From: Nisaea nitritireducens
GTDB lineage: Bacteria > Pseudomonadota > Alphaproteobacteria > Thalassobaculales > Thalassobaculaceae
DNA: 64,000 bases
Reading direction: 5' to 3'
NCBI RefSeq assembly: GCF_014904795.1
Contig: NZ_JACZFS010000074.1
Coordinates: 1-64,000, forward strand
A program made the position numbers and the translations under genes. The notes beneath the pieces were generated by a model. That model worked only from the letters and a program-made list of their open reading frames with translations, made no database searches and was not told the origin of the DNA. The first letter of the stretch is position 1. Each line of letters begins with the position of its first letter. Below, one piece after another: positions 46,772 to 53,437 of this stretch.

Positions 46772-47543
46772 TATCCCGCAAAATGTCAGCCCGAATGCGA
46801 GCTTCGCAGTGACCAATCCGCTGCTGCCGCTGCGTGCGGAAGATCTCAGCTATGCACCGGACGGTCTTGCCCTGCTGGACAAGGTGAGCCTGCAGATCGC
46901 CGAAGGCGGCATCAGCATGATCCTCGGCCCGAACGGCGCCGGGAAAAGCATCCTGATGCGCATCCTGCACGGTCTGATCCCGGCGAGCGCCGGCACGGTG
47001 AGCTGGCGGGGACAGACCGCCAATCGAGAGATCCGCAAGCGCCAGGCCATGGTATTCCAGAAGCCGGTGCTGCTGCGCCGGTCTGTCACGGCCAATCTCG
47101 ATCATGCCCTGAATGCGGCGGGCGTACCCCGCGCGGACCGTAACCGCCGAGCGACCGAGGCCTTGAAGGAAGCGGGCATCGCGCATCTTGCGGCGCGCCC
47201 GGCCCGGGTGCTTTCCGGCGGCGAGCAGCAGCGCCTTGCTCTCGCCCGAGCCCTCAGCCTGCAGCCGGATGTGCTGTTTCTGGACGAGCCCACCGCCAGT
47301 CTCGATCCCGCCTCCACCGCCGCCATCGAGGCGCTGGTGCTGGCGGCGGAACGGCGCGGCTGCAAGATCGTCATGATCAGCCATGACATCCATCAGGCCC
47401 GGCGCCTCGCTTCCGAAATCATTTTCATGGACCGGGGCCGGATCGCAGAACAAAGCGCCGCCGCCGCTTTCTTTGAAGCCCCATCGAGCGCTGCCGCGCG
47501 CGATTACCTTGCCGGGCGGCTGCACCTGCCGAACGGCGCCTGA
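46764..47543 (+). CDS. tupC: Tungstate ABC transporter ATP-binding protein TupC
   Basis: A 259-aa ATPase. Walker A LGPNGAGKS, signature LSGGEQQRLALARAL, Walker B VLFLDEPTASLD and switch His in MISHDIHQARRLA are intact. QKPVLLRRSV is the Q-loop. It powers tungstate uptake. Starts inside the end of tupB and precedes tupA by 35 nt. An in-frame TTG at 46758 is less likely. Confidence 0.92.
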   Translation: MNNIPQNVSPNASFAVTNPLLPLRAEDLSYAPDGLALLDKVSLQIAEGGISMILGPNGAGKSILMRILHGLIPASAGTVSWRGQTANREIRKRQAMVFQKPVLLRRSVTANLDHALNAAGVPRADRNRRATEALKEAGIAHLAARPARVLSGGEQQRLALARALSLQPDVLFLDEPTASLDPASTAAIEALVLAAERRGCKIVMISHDIHQARRLASEIIFMDRGRIAEQSAAAAFFEAPSSAAARDYLAGRLHLPNGA

Positions 47544-47578
47544 CCAGACAAAACCACCGACCAATGGGAGCAAACGCA

Positions 47579-48409
47579 ATGAAACACCTGAAGAGTACTT
47601 TGGGAGGGCTCGCACTCGCGGCGATGCTCGCCCTGACGGCAACCGGCAATGCCGTTGCCGCGGACAAGTTCATCACCCTGCAATCGACCACCTCGACGCA
47701 GAATTCCGGCCTGTTCGATTACATGCTGCCGATCTTCAGCAAGAAAACCGGCATCGAAGTTCGGGTCGTGGCTGTCGGTACCGGCCAGGCACTGAAGAAT
47801 GCCCGCAACGGCGATGGCGACGTGCTGTTCGTGCATGCCAAACCCGCGGAAGAAAAGTTCGTCGCCGAAGGCTTCGGCGTCAGCCGTCAGGACGTCATGT
47901 TCAACGATTTCGTCATTGTCGGCCCGGCGGCCGATCCGGCAAAAGTCGGTGGCATGAAGGACGCCCCGGCAGCGCTCAAGATGATCGCCGATGCCAAAGC
48001 GGCTTTCGCATCGCGCGGCGATGACAGCGGCACGCACAAGAAGGAAAAGCGCCTCTGGAAAGCGGCCGGTGTCGATGCCGATGCCTCCAGCGGCTCCTGG
48101 TATCGCGAGACCGGCTCCGGCATGGGCGCGACCCTGAACGCCGCCGTCGGCATGGGCGCCTACGCGCTAACCGACCGGGCCACCTGGATCAGCTTCAAGA
48201 ACAAGGGCAACTTCAAGATCCAGGTCGAAGGCGACAAGGTTCTCTTCAACCAGTATGGCGTCATTCTGGTGAACCCGGCCAAGCATCCCGTCGTGAAGAA
48301 GGAACTGGGCCAGAGCTTTATCGACTGGGTAACCGGCGACGAAGGCCAGAAGACCATCAACAGCTACAAGCTGAACGGCCAGCAGCTGTTCTTCGCGAAC
48401 GCAAGCTGA
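47579..48409 (+). CDS. tupA: Tungstate-binding periplasmic protein TupA
   Basis: A 276-aa protein with a signal peptide (LGGLALAAMLALTATGNAVAA). The oxyanion-binding motif TTSTQNSGLFDYMLPIF at the mature N terminus and SRGDDSGTHKKEK are the TupA hallmarks that distinguish it from ModA and WtpA. It selects tungstate (and sometimes molybdate) for TupBC. Last of the tupBCA unit, convergent with the regulator gene. Metal preference is from family resemblance. Confidence 0.93.
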   Translation: MKHLKSTLGGLALAAMLALTATGNAVAADKFITLQSTTSTQNSGLFDYMLPIFSKKTGIEVRVVAVGTGQALKNARNGDGDVLFVHAKPAEEKFVAEGFGVSRQDVMFNDFVIVGPAADPAKVGGMKDAPAALKMIADAKAAFASRGDDSGTHKKEKRLWKAAGVDADASSGSWYRETGSGMGATLNAAVGMGAYALTDRATWISFKNKGNFKIQVEGDKVLFNQYGVILVNPAKHPVVKKELGQSFIDWVTGDEGQKTINSYKLNGQQLFFANAS

Positions 48410-48423
48410 GCCTCATCAAAGAT

Positions 48424-48453
48424 CCGGGTCAGGGCGCGTTGTCCCTGACCCGG
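48424..48453. terminator. Inverted repeat between tupA and the convergent regulator
   Basis: CCGGGTCAGGG (48424-48434) and CCCTGACCCGG (48443-48453) form a perfect 11-bp stem with an 8-nt loop. It covers the stop codon of the regulator gene (48429). On the minus strand it is followed by ATCTTTG, so only weakly U-rich. It may be a bidirectional terminator. Confidence 0.5.
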
Positions 48454-49355
48454 CCGCATTCCGAGATATCGTAACCGCCGAGCTCTGCTGCCCGGTCGCG
48501 GAACACCGGTCCCGCCGCGAATTCGAGCAGGGCCTGGAATGGCGGCTCGAAATAGAATTTCCGGCAGACCAGCAGATCGAACCGTTCCTCGACCAGGGGA
48601 ATGAAATCGAGACCATGCTGCCGGGCCACACTCTCCAGCCCAAGGCCCGCATCGGCCCGGCCAGCACGCACCGCCTCTGCCACGTCGGTCTCCGTCCGCG
48701 CCGGCAGATCAAGCCAGCTCACATCCGTTTCAGCCAAACCGCCCCACGCCATCAGTTGCTCCAGCAAAAGCTGACTTCCCGCATGGGCCTGCCGCTGGGC
48801 CACTCTCTTTCCCGCAAGATCAGAGATGTTTCCGATACCGAAAGGATTGCCCGGGGCGACGATCAGCCCGCGCGTGCGGGTTGCCCAGGAGATCAGCACG
48901 GCGTTGCGGGTGGGACCGAGCGCCCGCACAGCCGACAGGTTCCAGCCGACGCCGTCTTCTTCGGGAATATGAATGCCCGCAACCGAGGCTTCCCGCCTCT
49001 CGAACCGGGCAATGCCATCAAGGCTTCCATCGAAAAGCGTCGGCAGGCCGGCGCCGGATTCCCGCAAGGCCCATTCAAGCAAGGGATCATGGCTTCCCGC
49101 GACAATCTTGGCATGGGGCCCGGCATGGGGAGCGAGTTCGGTTTTTGGCGGGGTCGGGGCGGCTTCGGCAATACTGGTGCTGGCGTCTCCCGCGATCCAC
49201 GCCTCGATCTCCTGACGGGGGAACAGCAGCTTTCCGGTAACCCGGCGGCAGGGAACCTCGCCGTCGGCCACGAGCTGGTAGATCTTGCGCTCTTTCACCC
49301 GCAGTAATTCCGCGAGTTCGCGGACGGTCAGATAGGCGGGTGGCGGAACGGTCAT
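48429..49355 (-). CDS. HTH regulator with periplasmic-binding-protein-like sensor domain
   Basis: A 308-aa protein. Residues about 7-55 form an excisionase/MerR-like HTH (YLTVRELAELLRVKERKIYQ, then GKLLFPRQEIEAWI). Residues about 80-300 resemble PF12727-type PBP domains: SHDPLLEWALRESGAGLPTL, GRADAGLGLESVARQHGLDFIPLVEERFDLLV. This sensor is cytosolic and related to ModA-like binding proteins, so it could bind molybdate/tungstate or a cofactor. Between the tup and fdh genes, it is the natural candidate regulator. The ATG at 49355 (MTVPPPAYLTV) is preferred over a longer frame. Effector unproven. Confidence 0.85.
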   Translation of the reverse strand: MTVPPPAYLTVRELAELLRVKERKIYQLVADGEVPCRRVTGKLLFPRQEIEAWIAGDASTSIAEAAPTPPKTELAPHAGPHAKIVAGSHDPLLEWALRESGAGLPTLFDGSLDGIARFERREASVAGIHIPEEDGVGWNLSAVRALGPTRNAVLISWATRTRGLIVAPGNPFGIGNISDLAGKRVAQRQAHAGSQLLLEQLMAWGGLAETDVSWLDLPARTETDVAEAVRAGRADAGLGLESVARQHGLDFIPLVEERFDLLVCRKFYFEPPFQALLEFAAGPVFRDRAAELGGYDISECGRVRDNAP

Positions 49356-49420
49356 TGGCTTCGCGGTTCGCAGATCGTGAAAATCATCTCCGCAAGCCTT
49401 ACTGGCGGTACCTGCCCCCG

Positions 49421-49798
49421 TCAATCCGCAGCCGACTTCAGGGAGAGGGCATAGGCGAGCAGCGCATCGAGATCGTCAGCGGTCAATTCGACTTCTGCGG
49501 CGTTCGCCGGTAACGGCGTCAGCGGCTCAACTCCTTCCATCCGGATGAAGACCGGATGCGGACGGCGATCGAAGAAGGTGACGAAGCGGTGCTCACCGTC
49601 CGGAAGAGACATCAGCAACGGAAAGGACGGTGTGCTGCCTATCCCGCCCAGCCGTTTTTCCGCATCGACGACATGGCACCGGGCACAGTGAACCAGCGAA
49701 ATCTGCCGCCCTTTTTCCCACAGGACTGTATCGTCCGCCCGGGCCGGAAAACACGCAGTCAGCGCCGCTATAAGTATGAACGCCGAAGCCCGGAGCAT
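49421..49798 (-). CDS. Small c-type cytochrome in the formate dehydrogenase operon
   Basis: A 125-aa protein with a signal peptide (LRASAFILIAALTACFPARA) and one haem-binding motif, CARCH, near residue 38. The distal Met may be in FIRMEGVEPL or the LLMSLPDG segment. The C-terminal LTADDLDALLAYALSLK helix is the usual cytochrome c ending. It could take electrons from formate dehydrogenase or the WD40-cytochrome c protein. The ATG at 49798 shares a base with the upstream stop (TGATG), so it is translationally coupled. Confidence 0.85.
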   Translation of the reverse strand: MLRASAFILIAALTACFPARADDTVLWEKGRQISLVHCARCHVVDAEKRLGGIGSTPSFPLLMSLPDGEHRFVTFFDRRPHPVFIRMEGVEPLTPLPANAAEVELTADDLDALLAYALSLKSAAD

Positions 49799-49929
49799 CA
49801 CTCGAGCCGAACGTCGCCCGTGGCGGACTGGTTAACTGTCTTGGTGCTGAAATCGATCAGGTGGAGGCCACCCCAGGCAATGCCGGTGATGACGACCAGG
49901 CCGATCAGCGCGGCGACGAAGGCTTTCAT
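49798..49929 (-). CDS. 43-aa single-pass membrane peptide
   Basis: MKAFVAALIGLVVITGIAWG starts it, a single hydrophobic helix of about 20 residues, and a polar tail HLIDFSTKTVNQSATGDVRLE of about 20 aa follows. The ATG lies 1 nt after the WD40-cytochrome stop, preceded by a GGAGAATGAA stretch serving as Shine-Dalgarno, and its stop overlaps the cytochrome start. The tight packing supports expression. No named family; it may stabilise the membrane part of the complex. Confidence 0.7.
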   Translation of the reverse strand: MKAFVAALIGLVVITGIAWGGLHLIDFSTKTVNQSATGDVRLE

Positions 49930-49930
49930 T

Positions 49931-51319
49931 TCATTCTCCCTTGTTTTGTCCGGCCTGGCGTTCAGCAAAGGCCAGGGCCTGACGTAAAAAATGCAGCAAC
50001 GCGCGCCGGTCTTCGGAGCTGCGAAGCCGCTGCAATGGCATCTTGGTACCCGGAACCACGTGCTGCGGCCCCTTCTCGAAGAGCGCGCCGATGGTGTCCT
50101 CGTTCCAGATGATATCGCTCTCGCGCAGTGCTTTCGAATAGGGGTATCCGGCGACCGTGCCGACCCGGCGGTCGAACACGCCGTACAGCGTCGGGCCTGC
50201 CCGGTGACCGCCATCCGGCGTCAGGGTGTGACAGACGGCGCAAGTTCCGAACAGTTTCGCGCCGCGCGCCGCCAGTGCGTCGCCCGGCGGCACGTAAGGC
50301 GTATCGTCCTCCGAATGCCGGGCTCCTATCTGCGAGCCGGTTTCAAGGTCCCAGCGGATCACCCGTCCATCGCGACCGGCGGAAAGAAGCTGGCTGCCGC
50401 CCGGTGTGAAAGTAACCGACCAGACCGGCCCCTTATGCCCCCGGAGGGTCTTCAGCGGCCGTCCGTCCGCAAGCGACCAGAAGACGATCTGCCCCCGCGC
50501 CCCGCCGGTCGCGAAACGCTTGCCATCCGGCGTAATCGCGATCGAAAGCACCGGTGCTTCATGCCCGAGCATGAAGCGCCGTTCCGCGCGGCTTTCCGTA
50601 TCGAACAGGCGCACGGCCTCATCGGTCCCGGCAACCACAAGCGTCTTGCCGTCCGGCGAAAGGGAAAGCCGGTTCACCGGCAACCCGATTTCGGCAAAGA
50701 GTTCCCCGGCCTGCGTGGCAGGGTTCCAAAGACGTATCGTGCCGTCATAGCCCGCGCTCAGGAGCCGTTCGCCCCCGTCGGTAAAGAGGACTGCATTGAC
50801 CGGTCCGGCATGGCCTTTCAGAACCATCGGCGCGGCATCGCCGACAACCGGGCTGATCCGCACCATGCCATCGAACCCTGCGGAGGCGATCAGTTTTCCA
50901 TCCGGAGATACAGCCACCGCCGACACGTTCCCGTCATGCCGGTGCAGGACGCGCAAGGGTTCCGTCTCCCCGATCCGCCAGAGATAGACAGCACCATCAT
51001 TGCCGCCGGAAACCGCGAGCCCGGTCTGCCGAATAAAGGCAACGTCGCTGACAGCCGCGTCATGGCCATACATCAGGGTGCGGGCTTTCTCCGCAGTCAG
51101 ATCCCAATGAATGACGGAATAATCGAAGCCCGCGGTCAGCGCTGTTTCGCCATCGTCGGAGACGGCGACGGCATGCACAGGGCCGCCATGGCCGATCAGT
51201 TCAGCGTCCGCCGGCGCAGGGGACAGGAGAACACATAACAAAGCGAGGAGAACAGGCGCCACCCGGCAAGGGCTCGCGCCTGTCCCAGATCGTAAAGTGC
51301 TGCCGTTCCCTCGTCGCAC
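49931..51319 (-). CDS. Secreted WD40 propeller fused to cytochrome c
   Basis: A 462-aa protein. After a signal peptide (VAPVLLALLCVLLSPAPADA) come about seven WD40 repeats (about 40-330), such as GHGGPVHAVAVSDDG, LHRHDGNVSAVAVSPDGK and LRGHKGPVWSVTFTPGG. A cytochrome c domain follows (about 345-450) with FGTCAVCHTL and the axial Met probably in PGTKMPLQRL. The propeller probably scaffolds protein contacts, while the haem passes electrons. The GTG at 51319 is the ORF start; the GTG at the Val opening the hydrophobic core is another option. Part of the fdh operon. Confidence 0.88.
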   Translation of the reverse strand: MRRGNGSTLRSGTGASPCRVAPVLLALLCVLLSPAPADAELIGHGGPVHAVAVSDDGETALTAGFDYSVIHWDLTAEKARTLMYGHDAAVSDVAFIRQTGLAVSGGNDGAVYLWRIGETEPLRVLHRHDGNVSAVAVSPDGKLIASAGFDGMVRISPVVGDAAPMVLKGHAGPVNAVLFTDGGERLLSAGYDGTIRLWNPATQAGELFAEIGLPVNRLSLSPDGKTLVVAGTDEAVRLFDTESRAERRFMLGHEAPVLSIAITPDGKRFATGGARGQIVFWSLADGRPLKTLRGHKGPVWSVTFTPGGSQLLSAGRDGRVIRWDLETGSQIGARHSEDDTPYVPPGDALAARGAKLFGTCAVCHTLTPDGGHRAGPTLYGVFDRRVGTVAGYPYSKALRESDIIWNEDTIGALFEKGPQHVVPGTKMPLQRLRSSEDRRALLHFLRQALAFAERQAGQNKGE

Positions 51320-51340
51320 GATGGGTCTCGGCCGTCGCGC

Positions 51341-52423
51341 CTAGTCCGAGCCGGACGAGGCTTGTTGTGCCCTAACTTCCTCGACCCAGAGACTATGGTG
51401 TTCCTTGGCCCAGTTTTCGTCCACCTGACCGCTGCCCATGGCATCGAAAGCACCTTCCATACCGATGGAGCCGATATAGATGTGGGCGATGATGACCATG
51501 ATCAGGCCGATGCCGACAATGGAATGCCAGAGCTGGGACAATTGCACTTCCTGCATTACCGACAGCTCTGTCGGCAACGAGGTTCCGAACAGGTTGATGA
51601 TGGCGAAGGTCTTGCCGAACATCTGGATCTCGAACGGGAACAGCAGCGCGAGGCCCGAGACGCTGATCGAGACGCCGCCGATGATGACGGACCAGAAAAT
51701 CAGCTTCTGGCCGGCATTGAACTTCTTCGCCGGCGGATGCACGCCCTTAGTGAAGAGACCGCCTGCCTTTGCGATCCAGTTAAGATCGGTCCGGTTCGGA
51801 ATATTGTGACCGACCCAGAGCACGAACATCATCACCACGCCGACCATGAAGGCGAAGGCCAGGTAATTATGCAGGTACTTGCCGGCCACGGTGATAATCG
51901 AGAACGCATCCGCGCCGATGAGCGGGAGCAGAGCATAACGGCCGTACAGCACGTTGAGTCCGGTCAGCGCCAGCACAACGAAGCTGGTCGCCGTCAGCCA
52001 GTGGGCGAACCGCTCAACCGTATTGAAGCGCTCGATCAGTTTGCCGCTGAGGCCGTGTTCGACCTTGATCCGGCCACGCAGGATGAAAAAGACACACAGC
52101 AGGATGATCATGCCGAGCAGGGCCCAGGCACCGAAAACCGAGAGCGGTCCGTTGCGGAAAGCCCGCCAGTTGTCGCCTTCGGACTGGATCAGGACTCCGG
52201 CGCGGACATCCGGGATCGAGACGTTCCCTTGCTCGCCCTGGCGGACGGCCCGCCAGAAATCGGTTTGGCTCGAGGTACCGAGCGTGTTGCCGGGCACGGA
52301 GCCGGCCTGTTGCGCCGAAGCCTCGGAGACGAAGCTCGTGTCAGAGACCAGGCCGAGGCCTGCGATGATGGTCACGACCGCTGCCAGGCCGGCGAGATAT
52401 TTGGTGAAAGCCGAGAATGTCAT
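51341..52423 (-). CDS. Formate dehydrogenase cytochrome b subunit (gamma)
   Basis: A 360-aa membrane subunit. A signal/first TM (LAGLAAVVTIIAGLGLV), a periplasmic stretch with GSVPGNTLGTSSQTDFWRAVRQGEQG, and then about five spans. Candidate haem-b ligands are His in RFAHWLTATSF, KYLHNYLAF, LWHSIVG and IIAHIYIG. It links FdhAB to the quinone pool. The periplasmic stretch is characteristic of the proteobacterial FdnI/FdoI-like long form. Follows the 68-aa lipoprotein by 20 nt. Confidence 0.93.
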   Translation of the reverse strand: MTFSAFTKYLAGLAAVVTIIAGLGLVSDTSFVSEASAQQAGSVPGNTLGTSSQTDFWRAVRQGEQGNVSIPDVRAGVLIQSEGDNWRAFRNGPLSVFGAWALLGMIILLCVFFILRGRIKVEHGLSGKLIERFNTVERFAHWLTATSFVVLALTGLNVLYGRYALLPLIGADAFSIITVAGKYLHNYLAFAFMVGVVMMFVLWVGHNIPNRTDLNWIAKAGGLFTKGVHPPAKKFNAGQKLIFWSVIIGGVSISVSGLALLFPFEIQMFGKTFAIINLFGTSLPTELSVMQEVQLSQLWHSIVGIGLIMVIIAHIYIGSIGMEGAFDAMGSGQVDENWAKEHHSLWVEEVRAQQASSGSD

Positions 52424-52443
52424 GTTGTGATCTCCCCCGGGGC

Positions 52444-52650
52444 CTAGAGGTCGAAGCTTTGCCGGCGGCCGCGATTGCGGATCTCCGACAGGGTTTCGTC
52501 GGACAGATGCTGGTCTGACTGACCGAGATAAGTGCCTTTTTTATACAGGAGCACTCGGTCCTGCTCTGTCTCCCGGCAGCCGCCCAGCAGCGCCAGGACG
52601 AGCACCGCGAGTGCCGCGCCGCGAATCCAGTTCGGACGAAGTGAAATCAT
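52444..52650 (-). CDS. 68-aa lipoprotein between fdhB and the cytochrome b gene
   Basis: The N terminus has a charged MISLRPNWIR, a hydrophobic core and a lipobox LLGGC (Cys at 25). The 43-aa mature peptide (RETEQDRVLLYKKGTYLGQ, DETLSEIRNRGRRQ) is hydrophilic. A larger frame in the same phase overlaps fdhB and is rejected. It may be an accessory of the FdhC membrane part. No named family, though small lipoproteins at this site are plausible. Confidence 0.7.
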   Translation of the reverse strand: MISLRPNWIRGAALAVLVLALLGGCRETEQDRVLLYKKGTYLGQSDQHLSDETLSEIRNRGRRQSFDL

Positions 52651-52793
52651 GTCCGTTTGACTCCTCGAAAGATGCAATGCGTCCGTTTTCGCAATCGCGA
52701 TCCATGGACGACCGGCCGAAACCCAGACACGGCGCCCTGAGATGCGGTGAGGCGGATCGGGCCGGATACGCACGTGTTTGGTCAAAGACCGGG

Positions 52794-52818
52794 CCGGGGG
52801 CCGCAGAACGGCCCCCGG
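52794..52818 (-). promoter_or_regulatory. 10-bp GC hairpin after fdhB
   Basis: CCGGGGGCCG (52794-52803), loop CAGAA and CGGCCCCCGG (52809-52818) form a perfect stem 11 nt after the fdhB stop. There is no U-tract, so it is more likely an attenuator or RNA-stability element setting the ratio of fdhAB to downstream genes than a full terminator. The remaining gap (52651-52793) holds nothing obvious. Confidence 0.5.
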
Positions 52819-52828
52819 GGTCCAGCGG

Positions 52829-53425
52829 TTACCCGCCGGTTTTCTGATCGTAGGCTGTACCCCAGCCCCAAGCACCGGAGCCAAAGCCCCGAGCCACGGT
52901 CCGCTCGCGATAGATCGCGGACACGACGTCTCCGTCACCAGCCAGCAGGGCCTTGGTCGAGCACATTTCCGCACAAAGCGGGAGCTTGCCCTCGGCCAGC
53001 CGGTTCCGTCCGTACTTCTGGAACTCGGCATTGCTGTTGTCGTCTTCCGGACCGCCAGCGCAGAAGGTGCACTTGTCCATCTTGCCGCGGCTGCCGAAAT
53101 TGCCGGCTTGCGGGTATTGGGGCGCCCCGAACGGACAGGCATAGAGGCAATAGCCACAGCCGATGCACAGATCCTTGGAGTGCAGAACCACACCCTCGTC
53201 GGTCTGATAGAAGCAATCGACCGGGCACACCGCCATGCAGGGTGCGTCGGAACAGTGCATGCAGGCCACGGAGATGGACCGTTCACCCGGCTTGCCGTCA
53301 TTGATCGTGACGACGCGTCGGCGGTTTACACCCCAGGGAACCTCATGCTCGTTTTTGCAGGCCGTGACGCAGGCGTTGCATTCGATGCAGCGCTCGGCGT
53401 CACAGAGGAACTTCATACGTGCCAT
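52829..53425 (-). CDS. Formate dehydrogenase iron-sulfur subunit (beta)
   Basis: A 198-aa polyferredoxin with four [4Fe-4S] motifs: CIECNACVTACKNEH, CMHCSDAPCMAVCPVD, CIGCGYCLYACPFGAP, and the split CTFCAG...CAEMC. This matches FDH3-type beta subunits. It moves electrons from FdhA to the cytochrome b subunit. It lacks a C-terminal membrane anchor (the E. coli FdnH form has one). 12 nt after the fdhA stop. Confidence 0.95.
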   Translation of the reverse strand: MARMKFLCDAERCIECNACVTACKNEHEVPWGVNRRRVVTINDGKPGERSISVACMHCSDAPCMAVCPVDCFYQTDEGVVLHSKDLCIGCGYCLYACPFGAPQYPQAGNFGSRGKMDKCTFCAGGPEDDNSNAEFQKYGRNRLAEGKLPLCAEMCSTKALLAGDGDVVSAIYRERTVARGFGSGAWGWGTAYDQKTGG

Positions 53426-53437
53426 TGTTTCGCTCCC

